Source of the DNA: Alphaproteobacteria bacterium | Lineage (GTDB): Bacteria; Pseudomonadota; Alphaproteobacteria; Micropepsales; Micropepsaceae | Assembly: GCA_017983635.1 (NCBI GenBank) | Contig: JAGOBA010000001.1 | Location: 372,001-436,000 of the forward strand | Direction of reading: 5' to 3' | DNA length: 64,000 nucleotides | Part shown: positions 33,286-45,323 of the stretch, piece by piece | Layout: each line of letters begins with the position of its first letter | How positions within the stretch are numbered: position 1 is the first letter of the stretch | The notes under the pieces: generated by a model | Databases searched by the model: none | Seen by the model: the letters and a program-made list of their open reading frames with translations, nothing else | Told to the model about the DNA's origin: nothing | Position numbers and translations under genes: made by a program

Positions 33286-33957
33286 TTAGAGATTACGGCC
33301 GCGTTGCGGGCGGTAGAAAATGTGCGTGCCGATTTCGGCCACCTTGACCATGCGCGAGGCCCAGCCTGGGCTCACATAATCGGCGTGGTAGAACGTGGCG
33401 CCGCCGGCGACCTGGTTCACCTTGCCACCCGTGCGCATGACGTTGGCCGCGATGCGGTTCGCCTGGCGCCAGGCGTCGCCGCTTCTCACCCGGTCGGCGA
33501 CGCCGTCGCAGGTGAACGAGAACTGGCAGCCCGTGCGGCGCTTCGAGCCTTCATAGACCACGCCACAGATCGTGGAGGGGCGGCCTGGGACCCGGGTCCG
33601 AGCGAGGACCACTTCGGCGACGGCCTTCTGGCCCTTTGCGCTTTCCCCTCGGGCTTCAAAATAGATGGCGGTGGCGAGGCAGTCCTTCTCCCGCAGATAG
33701 GCCTGGTAGGCCGGGCGGTTCAGGATCTCCTCACGGACGACGGTCACGGGCAGCGGCTGAGAGCCGGGCGCCTCGCGCGGGTCGATGACTTTGCTCAGCC
33801 GCATGACAACCGCAGCATCGGCCGGGGCCGTGGCGGCGTTAAGGGCGGGCGTGACCGCTGCGACAGTCAGCGCATAGAGCAGGGTCCCTCCGAACGCGGC
33901 CTTGAGGATCCGGTCGTTGCGGCGGAACAAGTTAACAATTCCAAACGTCTTCGCCAT
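33286..33957 (-). CDS. SleB-like cell wall hydrolase
   Basis: A 223-residue protein with an N-terminal membrane anchor or uncleaved signal (about residues 18-42) and a C-terminal Hydrolase_2 (SleB) domain starting around residue 90. The domain contains CLATAIYFEARGES with the catalytic Glu, AVAEVVLARTR, TICGVVYEGSKRRTGCQFSFTCDG and GATFYHADYV. These enzymes are peptidoglycan lytic transglycosylase/amidase-like; in Alphaproteobacteria they act in the cell envelope rather than in spores. The ATG has GGAG 5-9 nt upstream. It is convergent with the SDR, with a 53-bp gap. Confidence 0.9.
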   Translation of the reverse strand: MAKTFGIVNLFRRNDRILKAAFGGTLLYALTVAAVTPALNAATAPADAAVVMRLSKVIDPREAPGSQPLPVTVVREEILNRPAYQAYLREKDCLATAIYFEARGESAKGQKAVAEVVLARTRVPGRPSTICGVVYEGSKRRTGCQFSFTCDGVADRVRSGDAWRQANRIAANVMRTGGKVNQVAGGATFYHADYVSPGWASRMVKVAEIGTHIFYRPQRGRNL

Positions 33958-34564
33958 GAATGCTCCATGGTTAGCGGCGTCTCAACACCCCACAATTGGG
34001 TCGGACCCCTGATTGGGGTCTCTCGTTCTTGCAGCCCGACAGTGCATCCATCGGGCCAGTTACTATTTGGAAGGCTGCGGACCGGCCGAAACGCGGTAAA
34101 TCCGAGCCAAAGGACATGCAACTTTTACGCGCATCCCCGCAGTTGCGCGGTGTAGAACGGGTACCGGGTGTCCCGCTGCGGCGCAACAAACTGAAGGTTG
34201 TATAGGCAAGAAGTACTCACGTGTCAGCCTGGCACCGGCAAAATAGGCTATGGCAAGCTGTCGCACGTAGGCCTTGGATTTTACTAGAGGTTCTATTGCC
34301 GTTTCTCAGTATTGTGTGAGTATTCGATCTCTTGTTCTCTATCGTTACGAAATGTTTCTCTCCAACTGTTCAGTAAAATATGCACATCTCCTCCAAGCGA
34401 TCTGCGACACCTGGTCCTCGTCATGACGAAGATTTAATCTGTGGATTGGCAGATTTCCGCCCGGATCACGGTTCGCGCCACGGGGGTGGAGCAGGCAGAC
34501 GCTTCGCCCCAGAAGGGCACAGCGGCACCGTCAGTCTGGCAAAAGTATCAATAAATACAGCTAC
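33958..34564. other. 607-bp non-coding stretch between the SleB-like and ppdK genes
   Basis: This is the longest gap without a supported gene. Near the SleB side are twin small hairpins (GACCCC/GGGGTC at 34004-34020 and a similar one just before it). From about 34200 to 34440 the sequence is distinctly AT-richer than the rest of the window and has no ORF of convincing codon use. It could hold promoters, an unrecognised small RNA or degraded DNA. No tRNA-like structure was seen. Confidence 0.5.
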
Positions 34565-37219
<2,655 letters not shown>

Positions 37220-37388
37220 CGCGCTCACGCCCCAGAGTCTTGGTTGGGGCTACTTCTCATGTGCAGTGCAGCAAAGCAAGCCGACGAGCGCGCCAAGCGA
37301 GACAACTGGGACAGCGGCCGGTCTTTTCGGGCTTCGCCGTTGTGGGCTAGCGTCGGTGGTGGCCCGTTGGGCTGATGGAGGGTGAACG

Positions 37389-38030
37389 ATGGGTTGGCGC
37401 ACAGTTTCCGCCTCGCGTCTGGTGGCGTTTGCCGTTTTCTTGACGGGCTTTTTGTTGGGTGGCTGTGCGTCGGACCGGGGGGCTTATGAGGGGCCGAACG
37501 GCGGGTTTGTCGTTGCTTCCGTGGCTGTGCGGTCGGACACGCTGTTCTCGATTGTCAGGCTTGACGTTCGTCGGCGCGGTGGCGGCGACGAAGGCTTGAT
37601 CTTCTACGCGAACGATCCGCTGCTGCCTGGACCGAAGGCCGATTTCGACACGGCCGCCAGTCGCGGTGCGGTTGGCTCGGTGCGGGTCGCGCCCGGCGAG
37701 TACGAGTTGTACAATTTCCTCGCGAGCTACGGGAACACGGACTATTCCGCGAAGCAGGACTTCTCCATCCCGTTCACGGTCGATGCGGGCGGGATCACGT
37801 ATATCGGCGAGTACACTTTCGCTGCGATCTATGGCGAGAACTTCTTCGGCATGACCGTGCCCGCAGGGCCGCTGCTCTCGATCGCCGACCAACAGGCGCG
37901 CGACATCGCCGTTGTTCGTGCGCGCCTTCCCGAAGCCGCCGCCGCCAAGGTGCGCACGGCGGTTCCCGATCCGCGCCAGCTCAATCTGCCGTTCTTCCCA
38001 CCGACACCGCCGCCGATCCATCAGCGGTGA
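37389..38030 (+). CDS. hypothetical lipoprotein
   Basis: A 213-residue envelope protein with a lipoprotein signal (AFAVFLTGFLLGGC, lipobox Leu-Gly-Gly-Cys). The mature part is beta-rich, with LFSIVRLDVRRRG, VGSVRVAPGEYELYNF and ITYIGEYTFAAI; these phrases are reminiscent of small lipoproteins reporting a 'cost of protein anchoring' fold, but I do not recognise a named family. The C-terminus is proline-rich (PFFPPTPPP). It follows a 169-bp spacer after the ppdK start and is convergent with the GFA gene (19-bp gap). Confidence 0.75.
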   Translation: MGWRTVSASRLVAFAVFLTGFLLGGCASDRGAYEGPNGGFVVASVAVRSDTLFSIVRLDVRRRGGGDEGLIFYANDPLLPGPKADFDTAASRGAVGSVRVAPGEYELYNFLASYGNTDYSAKQDFSIPFTVDAGGITYIGEYTFAAIYGENFFGMTVPAGPLLSIADQQARDIAVVRARLPEAAAAKVRTAVPDPRQLNLPFFPPTPPPIHQR

Positions 38031-38049
38031 GGTGGGCTTACCGCTTCGA

Positions 38050-38484
38050 CTAAAGACCCTTCTCGTCGAGAATGATCGGCTCTCGTCGGTAGCCAAAGTC
38101 GCCGGCGCCAGTCCAGGATTTGCCGTCGGGGAATCTCAGTTCGACGCCCGTCAGCGCCCGGCAATCGAACAAGCGCATGTTGACGCCCATGCGATCGTTG
38201 ATCCCGGTGCGCGACATGTGGTTCTCGGTCAGCGTCCAATGTGTCGTGGATCCGCATGAGGCGCAGAAGTGAATTTTCACCGCGGCGTTGCTGCGGTCGG
38301 CCCTCTGATAGCTTTGCGTTGCGCCCGACACGTTGACATCGGTGGTGCTGAAGTATCCCCACACCGCGCCGCTTTTGCTGCACAGGCTGCAATTGCAGTC
38401 GTGCACAAATGTCGGCCGGTGCGCGATCGCAATCTGCACCGCGCCGCAATGGCATGTCGCTTCGTGTTTGGTTGGCTCGGTCAT
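38050..38484 (-). CDS. GFA family (Mss4-like fold) zinc protein
   Basis: A 144-residue protein of the GFA/CENP-V family. Zinc ligands are visible as CHCGAVQ, CNCSLCSKSG and FCASCGSTTHW. One member was described as a glutathione-dependent formaldehyde-activating enzyme, though most members are uncharacterised. The start ATG at 38484 gives MTEPTKHEATCHCG, the usual short leader before the first CxC. It is divergent from the beta-barrel protein gene (158-bp gap) and convergent with the lipoprotein. Confidence 0.9.
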   Translation of the reverse strand: MTEPTKHEATCHCGAVQIAIAHRPTFVHDCNCSLCSKSGAVWGYFSTTDVNVSGATQSYQRADRSNAAVKIHFCASCGSTTHWTLTENHMSRTGINDRMGVNMRLFDCRALTGVELRFPDGKSWTGAGDFGYRREPIILDEKGL

Positions 38485-38642
38485 GGCGCGACGGAGCATA
38501 TCGTGAACAACGACCTTTCGGACAAGTGGAAAGTGCGGTGTTCGTCTTGCGGTGTTGCGCTGCTGCTGCCGTGCGCGTGGGCCGACTCACTTTAGGCTAG
38601 CGCAAACGATGCGCGCCCCCGATGCGCGAGATGGTGGTGGCT

Positions 38643-39302
38643 ATGAGAGTGATTGGCGCGGCTTTGGCTGCGGTGTTGTTGGCGCTTCCGGCGTCGGCGG
38701 ATTGGAGCGGCTTTTACATCGGTGGATCTGCCGGGGCGGGTTGGCGCGGGAGCGAGCTTGGCTTTGTGCCGCCGTCAACGCCGGCGGGTCCGTTTGCGAC
38801 CGATGCGCAGGGCATCACTTATGGTGCGCATATCGGCGGGGCCTATCAGATGGGGCCTTGGGTTCTGGGGCTTGAGGCTTCGTTGCGCGGCGGCGACCTC
38901 GACTCCGCTTCGTCGTGCGACGTGGGCAACAGCGATGTTTGTTCGGTCGAAGTTGATCACCTGACCGTGGTCATGGCGCGGGCCGGTTGGGCCGCGGGCG
39001 ACTTGCTGTTCAGCGTCAGCGGCGGTTATGCGGAGGCAGCTTTCGACCTCGCGCGCCGCGTTTCGCCGGCGACGCTTAATCCCAACCCGTCGTTTGGGTC
39101 CTTCGATCACAAGGGCTTCGAGGCGGGCGCGGCGGTCGAGAAGCGGCTCACCGATAACTTCGCGCTTGGCATCGAGTACCAGCATATTGGGTTGCGCGAC
39201 GACGAGGCGCGCATCGTGCGCGTGGGCGACGGGGCGTTCGCGCAGCTCCGGCACGAGACGGATCTCGACTTCGTTAAGGTGCGGGCGTCGTTCTTGTTTT
39301 GA
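38643..39302 (+). CDS. outer-membrane beta-barrel protein, Omp25/31-like
   Basis: A 219-residue protein with a signal peptide (MRVIGAALAAVLLALPASA) and the typical WSGFYIGGSAGAGW opening of alphaproteobacterial eight-stranded barrels. Alternating strands run to a C-terminal VKVRASFLF with the terminal Phe needed for BAM-dependent insertion. Three ATG codons lie in frame at the start (38622-38643); the last fits the signal peptide best. A single pair of cysteines (SCDVGNSDVC) lies in a predicted outer loop. It is convergent with the LysE gene, with a palindrome between. Confidence 0.88.
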   Translation: MRVIGAALAAVLLALPASADWSGFYIGGSAGAGWRGSELGFVPPSTPAGPFATDAQGITYGAHIGGAYQMGPWVLGLEASLRGGDLDSASSCDVGNSDVCSVEVDHLTVVMARAGWAAGDLLFSVSGGYAEAAFDLARRVSPATLNPNPSFGSFDHKGFEAGAAVEKRLTDNFALGIEYQHIGLRDDEARIVRVGDGAFAQLRHETDLDFVKVRASFLF

Positions 39303-39311
39303 AGGAAGTTG

Positions 39312-39459
39312 AAACACGAACTGCGCGAAATACACAAAGCGCTCTGCCCGATTTGAGATGCCTCGTCTGGCGGCGACTTGGCGTGAGGCAGTTTAGCGGT
39401 CGAGCTGTTGTCTGTGGGCAGGCAGAGCGCTTCGTGTATTTCGTGCTTTTCGTGGTTTG
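39312..39459. repeat. long inverted repeat between convergent genes
   Basis: Arms at 39312-39349 and 39416-39459 are inverted copies (core AAAGCGCTCTGCC, with CACGAA-type units at the outer end) around a 66-base spacer. It lies between the barrel protein and LysE genes. The family is unrelated in sequence to the CTGGGA repeats. Confidence 0.75.
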
Positions 39460-39474
39460 ATTTTCTTTCCGGCA

Positions 39475-40089
39475 CTACGGTTTGCGCGCGAGAGCCAAGG
39501 CGACGCCGGCGCCGAGGAGGACGGTGCCTGTCACGCGGTTGGTCCAGCGGCCTAGTCTTGTGAATACGCCCCGGGCGCGGCCGGCGAGGAGGGCCCATGA
39601 TGCGTCGATCGCGGCGGCGATGATGAAGAAGGTGAGTGAGAGAAGGGCGAGCTGGCTCATCGCGCCGGCCTTCGGATCGACGAATTGCGGCAAGAACGCG
39701 CCGAAGAAGAGCAGCGTCTTCGGGTTCGTGAGCGAGACAAGAATGCCGCGCCAATAGATGGCCCGGGGCGACTTCGGGTGCGGCGGCGTTCCGGCGAGAT
39801 CGACGACCGGCGCGCGCCACGCTTGGACACCCAGATAGACGAGATAGGCGACACCGATCCAACGCAACACCTCGAACCACTCGGCCATGAAGCTGAGCAC
39901 GGCGGAGAGGCCCAGCGTCGTGACCGCGAGCTGCGGGATCATCGCGCTCGACGTGCCGGCAACGGTCAAGAGACCGTAGCGCGGGCCGTAGATCACCGCG
40001 TTGGACACGATCACGGCGACATTCGGCCCCGGCATGAGCGCGAGGGCGACCGAGGCGGCGACGAAGGCGAGGTAGAGTTCGACGGACAT
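39475..40089 (-). CDS. LysE family amino acid exporter
   Basis: A 204-residue inner-membrane protein of the LysE/RhtB superfamily with about six helices. The motif ALMPGPNVAVIVSNA near residues 18-32 is characteristic, as are AGTSSAMIPQL and YLVYLGVQAWRAP. Members export basic or neutral amino acids and homoserine derivatives. ATG 40089 is used; the frame is open for 12 more codons. It follows the TipAS-type MerR regulator by 4 bp, so the regulator and pump are one unit, suggesting ligand-induced export. Confidence 0.9.
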   Translation of the reverse strand: MSVELYLAFVAASVALALMPGPNVAVIVSNAVIYGPRYGLLTVAGTSSAMIPQLAVTTLGLSAVLSFMAEWFEVLRWIGVAYLVYLGVQAWRAPVVDLAGTPPHPKSPRAIYWRGILVSLTNPKTLLFFGAFLPQFVDPKAGAMSQLALLSLTFFIIAAAIDASWALLAGRARGVFTRLGRWTNRVTGTVLLGAGVALALARKP

Positions 40090-40093
40090 GCGC

Positions 40094-40843
40094 TCAGCTT
40101 GCCTTGGCGCGAACGGCGGTTGCAAGCCACGCCGTTAGGCCCGCGCCGAACTTATCCATGTTGGTCTTGAAGCGGTCGTCGGATTCCCACATGTCGGCCA
40201 GGTTCACGTGCATGGCGGCGGAGCATGGGTAGAACCAGCGCTCGACGTGTTGACGGTGGCGTTCGGCGATCGCTTTGGCGGCAGCGCTGTCCGGTTGGGT
40301 GCCGGCCCTCATCGCCTCCGCGGCGTCGGCGAAGATCGCGTTCGTTTCCGCTTTGATAGCCGCCCAGTCCTTCTCGCCGTACTTGCGCGTGCGGCGGGCG
40401 CTTTCTTTGTAGGCGTCGGTTTCGCCCCAGCGCTCCTTCACTTCGGCTTCGTATTTTTCGGGTTCGAAGCCGTCGAACATGTTCTTGGCGGTCATGGGTT
40501 TGTCCTCTCGAATATGCGTGAGCGTCGCGTCGATTGACGCGATCATGCGGTGGGTTTCGGCCACGCGCTCGGCGAGGCGCGCGCGCTGCTCCTTCAACGC
40601 CTTGATGTGATCGAAGGCCGGGTCGTCGAGCGAATTGCGGATGTCTTCGAGAGCGAGTCCCAACGAACGGCCGATCAGGATCTGCTGCAGGCGCAAGAGA
40701 TCGCTCTCGGTGTAGAGGCGATAGCCCGCTTGCGAGCGGTCGGCCTTCAGCAATCCGATCTCGTCGTAATAGTGCAGCGTGCGGACCGAGACGCCGGTCA
40801 GCTCGCTCACATCTTTCACGGTCATTGAGCGTTTCTTCGTCAT
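40094..40843 (-). CDS. MerR family regulator with TipAS ligand-binding domain
   Basis: A 249-residue regulator. The N-terminal MerR helix-turn-helix (MTVKDVSELTGVSVRTLHYYDEIGLL) is followed by a dimerisation coiled coil (about 75-120) and a C-terminal TipAS-type antibiotic-binding domain (about 130-245). TipA proteins bind thiopeptides and other drugs and activate their own promoters. The 4-bp spacing before the LysE-type exporter supports a drug- or metabolite-responsive efflux unit. The ATG at 40843 is used; a GTG/ATG further upstream is open but not needed. Confidence 0.9.
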   Translation of the reverse strand: MTKKRSMTVKDVSELTGVSVRTLHYYDEIGLLKADRSQAGYRLYTESDLLRLQQILIGRSLGLALEDIRNSLDDPAFDHIKALKEQRARLAERVAETHRMIASIDATLTHIREDKPMTAKNMFDGFEPEKYEAEVKERWGETDAYKESARRTRKYGEKDWAAIKAETNAIFADAAEAMRAGTQPDSAAAKAIAERHRQHVERWFYPCSAAMHVNLADMWESDDRFKTNMDKFGAGLTAWLATAVRAKAS

Positions 40844-40990
40844 GACGCGAAGATGCAGCCTCACGCGGCTGGAGGGTCAAGCGCCGCGTTCAGGTCAAAA
40901 TCGCCGCAGGTGTGGCCGGGATGCGGCTTTCCAGCGGCGCGAGGGTTCGATTTGATCGATTCACCTTCGCGCTCGCTTGAGGTCAATCCC

Positions 40991-41449
40991 ATGAAATTCG
41001 CCACGACCGTCGCCACCGCCATGCTCGTCGCTTCGTCCGCCGTCGCCGCCGAAGCGCCAAGGATCATCGCGATCCATGCGCAGCTCTATCACGAGGGATC
41101 GGGCAAGCTCTCGGCGGAGGACCTTCTGGCGCCGGATGCGCCGGGCATGTGGAACACGATCATCGGCGACAATGCATCGAACTTCACGCTTGTGACCGTC
41201 GAGGTGCAGGGGAAGGATGTTCCCGTCGGTGCGGTGAAGGTGCAACTCGTCGCGCGCGGCTACAAACGCCGGATCATGGAGCAGCGCACCATCGACGTGT
41301 CGCTCTACGACGCGAAAACGACGTTCTTTGCACCACTCTGGCTCTACGATACGGGCTGCGACGAAATCGAAGTGTCCGCGCGGCTGATCGGCAAGGGCGT
41401 GTCGGGCCCGACGGTGAAGAAGGTGATCCCGTTTAAGTGCGGGGAGTAA
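40991..41449 (+). CDS. hypothetical secreted protein
   Basis: A 152-residue protein with a signal peptide (MKFATTVATAMLVASSAVAA). The mature part is about 130 residues with beta-rich sequence, including FTLVTVEVQGKDVPVGAVKVQLVARGYKRR and a C-terminal pair of cysteines (TGCDEI, PFKCGE) likely in a disulfide. I recognise no family. The ATG at 40991 is at the signal peptide; the 46 upstream codons do not look coding. The gap to the divergent MerR gene is 147 bp. Confidence 0.7.
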   Translation: MKFATTVATAMLVASSAVAAEAPRIIAIHAQLYHEGSGKLSAEDLLAPDAPGMWNTIIGDNASNFTLVTVEVQGKDVPVGAVKVQLVARGYKRRIMEQRTIDVSLYDAKTTFFAPLWLYDTGCDEIEVSARLIGKGVSGPTVKKVIPFKCGE

Positions 41450-41462
41450 GTCTGAAGGAAGA

Positions 41463-41658
41463 ATGACTCACGCGAAGCCGCGAAGAAAAAATCTCACACA
41501 ATGAAACAATGGAACAATGATGGGAGCGAGCTCTTCGCGCCGAAGGCGCCTTAACACCGTTTGAATGGCGCTGCGCGCCGGGAGCATGCTCCCCATAGCT
41601 TCATTGTTTCATTGTGTGAGATTTTTTCTTCGCGGCTTCGCGGCTTCGCGTGAGTCAT
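41463..41658. repeat. long near-perfect inverted repeat between convergent genes
   Basis: The left arm 41463-41511 and the right arm 41602-41658 are inverted copies over about 49 bases with almost no mismatches. The right arm carries one extra 9-base CGCGGCTTC unit. The spacer has further short self-complementary stretches. It lies between the secreted-protein gene and the VOC gene and fills nearly the entire gap. Confidence 0.85.
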
Positions 41659-41671
41659 CTTTCTTTCTGCC

Positions 41672-42010
41672 CTACGCCTGCTGCCACACGGCGAGTTCGT
41701 TGCCGCTGGGGTCGGTGAAGTGGAAGCGGCGGCCGCCGGGGAAGCTGAAGATTGGCTTCGTGATTTTGCCGCCGGCCGCGGTCACGGCTTTGAGGGCCGC
41801 TTCGAGGTTCTTGGTTTCGACGATCGCGAGCGGGGCTTTCGGCGCTTCGGACTTGTCGGCTTGCAGGCCGATGTCAACGTCGCCGGTGGTCGTTCCCGCG
41901 TAGGTGGGGCCGAACGCGGTGAGGTTCCAACCGAAGGCTTGTTCGTAGAACGCCTTCGCTTTCGCGATGTCGGCGACGGGAAGTTCGACGTAGTTGAGGC
42001 GGGCGGTCAT
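41672..42010 (-). CDS. VOC superfamily (glyoxalase-like) protein
   Basis: A 112-residue vicinal-oxygen-chelate domain: LNYVELPVADIAKAKAFYEQAFGW at the start and GRRFHFTDPSGNELAVWQ at the end. The metal-binding residues can be His or Glu at the first and last strands; here the last-strand Glu (NELAVW) is present, but the first-strand ligand is Glu in VELP rather than His. Possible roles are lactoylglutathione lyase-like or drug binding. It follows glyS by 7 bp on the same strand. Confidence 0.9.
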   Translation of the reverse strand: MTARLNYVELPVADIAKAKAFYEQAFGWNLTAFGPTYAGTTTGDVDIGLQADKSEAPKAPLAIVETKNLEAALKAVTAAGGKITKPIFSFPGGRRFHFTDPSGNELAVWQQA

Positions 42011-42017
42011 AGCTTGC

Positions 42018-44090
42018 TCACCCTTCGATCTTCGAGAAGTCGGCGACGGTGTGCATGGCGTCGCGGATTTCGCTTAAGAGCTTTAGGCGGTTCTCGCGGA
42101 GTTTGGGGTTGTCGGCGTTGACCGTCACCTTGTCGAAGAAGGCGTCGACGGGCGCGCGGAGGCGCGACATGGCGCGCATCGCTTCTTCGAAGCGTTCTTG
42201 GCCGACCTCGGAGGCGATGAGGTCATTCGCGATGGCGAGCGTTTTGAAGAGTTCGACCTCTTGGGACGCTTCGAGCAACGCGACATCAGGTTTGCCGGCG
42301 AAGCCTGCGTGTTTGGCGTCCTTCTTCTTCTCCTTGCCCTCTTCGATCTTGAGGATGTTCAAGGCGCGCTTGTAGCCGGCGAGGAGGTTCTTGCCGTCTT
42401 CGGTCTTCAGGAACGTTTGCAGCGCTTCGACGCGGCGCACGATGAGCGTGAGGTCGTCTTGGTTGCCCAATGCGAAGACCGCATCGATGAGATCGTGGCG
42501 CACGCCTTTGTCGCGCAATGCGACCTTCAAGCGATCGGCGAAGAACTCGACCAAGCTTCCGGCCCATGCACCATTGCCGGGAAAGCGCTTGCCGGCCTGC
42601 TTGGCGGTGTCCGTTAGGCGCAGGCGAAGCCCGCCGTCGAGCACAATGCGGATGACGCCCAATGCGGCACGGCGCAGCGCGAAGGGGTCTTTAGAACCCG
42701 TCGGCTTCTCATCGATGGCAAAGAAGCCGGTCAGCGTGTCGAGCTTGTCGGCGAGCGCAACGGCTGTGCTTACCGGCGCCGCGGGAATGTCTTCGCCTTG
42801 CCCTTGCGGCTTGTAGTGATCGCGGACGGCGTCGGCGACTTCGGGCGCTTCTCTGTCGTTGAGCGCGAAGTAGCGGCCCATGACGCCTTGGACTTCTGGG
42901 AATTCGCCGACGGTGCCGGAGACGAGGTCGGCCTTGCAGAGTCGGGCCGCTCGTTTGGCCTTTGCTTCGTCGGCGCCGATGAGTTTCGCGATTTCGCCGG
43001 CGAGCGCTTCAATGCGTTCGACGCGTTCGAGTTGGGTGCCTAGCTTGGCGTGGAAGACGATGTCTTTCAGCTGCGGCACGCGGGCTTCGAGTTTCGTCTT
43101 GCGGTCTTGGTCCCAGAAGAATTTGGCGTCGGAGAGGCGCGCGCGCAGCACGCGCTCGTTGCCGGCGACGACGTTTTTGCCGCCGTCTTTCGTGATCATG
43201 TTCGCGATGACGACGAATTTGTTCGAGAGCTTGGCCGTCTTCGGGTCTTTCAGCGCGAAGTATTTTTGGTTCGCGCGCATGGTGGAGATCAAGATCTCCT
43301 GCGGCACGTCGAGGAAGCCTTTGTCGAACTGGCCGATCAAGGGCACGGGCCATTCGACGAGGCCCGCCACTTCGTCGGCGAGGCCGTCATCTTCGATCAG
43401 TTCAAGGTTCTGCGCGTGCGCGAGTTGTTTGGCGTCGTGCAGGATTTGCGCCTTGCGGTCGGCGGCGTTCAGGATGACGTGGGCGCGTTTGAGCTTATCG
43501 ACGTAGTCGTCGAAGCGGCGGGCTTCGATCGTTTCATTGCCCAGGAAGCGATGGCCGCGGGTTTGGTTGGCGCTCTTGATGCCGGCGACTTCGAACGGCA
43601 CGACCTCGCCATCGAACGTGCAGAGGATGGAGTGCAATGGGCGCACCCAGGTGAGGTCGCCCGCGCCCCAGCGTTGCGACTTCGGCCAGGGGAACGCCTT
43701 GATCACTTCGGGGATCAGCTCGGAGAGGACGGCGGGCGTCGGACGGCCCTTGCGTTCGGTGATCGCGAGGTAGAAGTCGCCCTTCGGGTCCTTCTGAACT
43801 TTCAGCTGATCTTTGCTGAGGCCCGTTGAACGCAGAAAGCCTTGGATCGCGGCGTCGGGTGCGTCGACCTTTGGGCCTTTGCGCTCTTCTCTCACGTCGG
43901 CCTGTTGTTCGGGCAGGCCTTCGATCACGAGCGTGAGGCGGCGCGGCGTTGCGAACGAGCGCGCGCCTTCGTTGAGGAAGCTGCGGTCGGTGAGGCCACC
44001 GACGATCAGGCGCTCAAGATCGCGCGCGGCCTGCGCCTGCATGCGGGCTGGGATTTCTTCGGAGAAGAGTTCGAGGAGGAGTTGGGGCAT
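42018..44090 (-). CDS. glyS: glycine--tRNA ligase beta subunit
   Basis: A 690-residue beta subunit of the bacterial alpha2beta2 glycyl-tRNA synthetase. The start [18 protein letters not shown] is diagnostic. Further on are [27 protein letters not shown]...[12 protein letters not shown] segment, an HD-like domain (around [23 protein letters not shown] and [13 protein letters not shown]), and a C-terminal anticodon-binding-type domain. It pairs with GlyQ upstream. Between the two genes is a 160-bp palindromic repeat, which is unusual for this operon. The length is normal. Confidence 0.97.
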   Translation of the reverse strand: MPQLLLELFSEEIPARMQAQAARDLERLIVGGLTDRSFLNEGARSFATPRRLTLVIEGLPEQQADVREERKGPKVDAPDAAIQGFLRSTGLSKDQLKVQKDPKGDFYLAITERKGRPTPAVLSELIPEVIKAFPWPKSQRWGAGDLTWVRPLHSILCTFDGEVVPFEVAGIKSANQTRGHRFLGNETIEARRFDDYVDKLKRAHVILNAADRKAQILHDAKQLAHAQNLELIEDDGLADEVAGLVEWPVPLIGQFDKGFLDVPQEILISTMRANQKYFALKDPKTAKLSNKFVVIANMITKDGGKNVVAGNERVLRARLSDAKFFWDQDRKTKLEARVPQLKDIVFHAKLGTQLERVERIEALAGEIAKLIGADEAKAKRAARLCKADLVSGTVGEFPEVQGVMGRYFALNDREAPEVADAVRDHYKPQGQGEDIPAAPVSTAVALADKLDTLTGFFAIDEKPTGSKDPFALRRAALGVIRIVLDGGLRLRLTDTAKQAGKRFPGNGAWAGSLVEFFADRLKVALRDKGVRHDLIDAVFALGNQDDLTLIVRRVEALQTFLKTEDGKNLLAGYKRALNILKIEEGKEKKKDAKHAGFAGKPDVALLEASQEVELFKTLAIANDLIASEVGQERFEEAMRAMSRLRAPVDAFFDKVTVNADNPKLRENRLKLLSEIRDAMHTVADFSKIEG

Positions 44091-44112
44091 GTCAGGCCGC
44101 GCGTTCCTTGGC

Positions 44113-44273
44113 CTTCCCCCCTTGCGGGGGAAGGTGGCTCGCCGCGACAGCGGCGAGACAGATGGGGGGGACCGCGCGAAGCGCGCTTGTGCGGAGAGCG
44201 CCGTTCGCGCTGCGCGCGTTACCCCCCATCAGTCGCGCCGTCGGCGCGCCAGCTTCCCCCGCAAGGGGGGAAG
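44113..44273. repeat. large palindromic repeat between glyQ and glyS
   Basis: Arms 44113-44168 and 44222-44273 are inverted copies beginning CTTCCCCCCTTGCGGGGGAA and ending with GATGGGGGG or its complement. Each arm also has an internal hairpin. Similar elements are common in alphaproteobacterial intergenic regions. Here it separates two genes that must be made in equal amounts. Confidence 0.85.
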
Positions 44274-44308
44274 CCCAATTGAGAGCACCCTTGAAGCACA
44301 CCTTCATG

Positions 44309-45259
44309 TCACCGCATCCCGCTCATGCCAGCGCCTAGCGTCATGCCCTGCGGGCTGTCGACCCAGGCTTGGGCGCATTCTTTGGCGAGGGCGCGGACGC
44401 GGCCGATATAGGCTTGGCGTTCGGTGACGCTGATGACACCGCGGGCGTCCAGGAGATTGAACGTGTGGCTGGCCTTGATGCACTGCTCGTAGGCGGGCAG
44501 CACGTGGCGCCAGTTTTCGTGGGCGGCGGAGCGGCCAACTTTGCGCGAGAGCAGTTTCTGGCTTTCGGCTTCCGCGTCCTTGAAGTGTTGGAACAGTGCT
44601 TCGGTCGAGGCGTGCTCGAAGTTGTAGCCGGATTGTTCGACTTCGTTTTGATGATAGACGTCGCCCCACGTCATGAAGTCCGGCGATTGCCGGTTCATGG
44701 TATTGTAGGCGAGGTCGAAGCCGTTATCGACGCCCTGCACATACATCGCCAGGCGCTCAAGCCCGTAGGTGATTTCAGCCGAGACCGGACGGCAGTCGAG
44801 GCCACCGACTTGTTGGAAGTAGGTGAACTGCGTCACCTCCATGCCGTCGCACCAGACCTCCCACCCGAGGCCCCAGGCGCCAAGCGTCGGGCTCTCCCAA
44901 TCGTCTTCGACGAAGCGAATGTCGTGTTCGTCGGGCGAGATACCGAGCGCCTTGAGCGAGCCCAAATAGAGGTCGAGCACGTCGGACGGCGACGGCTTCA
45001 AAATCACCTGGAACTGGTAGTAGCGCTGAAAGCGGTTCGGGTTGTCGCCGTAGCGGCCGTCCTTCGGGCGGCGCGAGGGTTGGACGTAGGCGGCCTTCCA
45101 GGGTTTGGGGCCGAGCGCGCGCAGGGTCGTTGCCGGGTGAAACGTGCCCGCCCCCATCTCCATGTCGAATGGCTGCAAGAGGACGCAACCCTGGTCCGCC
45201 CAATAATGTTGGAGCGTCAGAATCAGGCCTTGGAAAGAGCGGTCGGGTTGTGTGGTCAC
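44309..45259 (-). CDS. glyQ: glycine--tRNA ligase alpha subunit
   Basis: A 316-residue class II synthetase alpha subunit carrying the catalytic core. The diagnostic beginning is [35 protein letters not shown], split here for length: residues 9-28 and on. It is followed by [14 protein letters not shown] (motif 2) and [19 protein letters not shown]. The enzyme charges tRNA-Gly with its beta subunit. The start MTTQPDRS fits. The region from 45260 to 45437 contains a palindrome and no gene. Confidence 0.97.
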   Translation of the reverse strand: MTTQPDRSFQGLILTLQHYWADQGCVLLQPFDMEMGAGTFHPATTLRALGPKPWKAAYVQPSRRPKDGRYGDNPNRFQRYYQFQVILKPSPSDVLDLYLGSLKALGISPDEHDIRFVEDDWESPTLGAWGLGWEVWCDGMEVTQFTYFQQVGGLDCRPVSAEITYGLERLAMYVQGVDNGFDLAYNTMNRQSPDFMTWGDVYHQNEVEQSGYNFEHASTEALFQHFKDAEAESQKLLSRKVGRSAAHENWRHVLPAYEQCIKASHTFNLLDARGVISVTERQAYIGRVRALAKECAQAWVDSPQGMTLGAGMSGMR

Positions 45260-45323
45260 TGTGAGCGCTTTGTGATGAGCGGCGGAAGCTAAAGAGCGGG
45301 CGGGAGGGGGTCAACCGTCAAAC

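Noticed and set aside
31660..34155. 831-codon open frame on the plus strand
   Set aside because: It runs antisense over the FKBP lipoprotein, through the SDR in another frame and over the SleB-like gene, all of which have clear family motifs. Its translation is Arg/Gly-rich low-quality sequence typical of high-GC shadow frames.
44092..44307. 71-codon frame between glyS and glyQ
   Set aside because: It is almost wholly the translation of a palindromic repeat and has no own signals.
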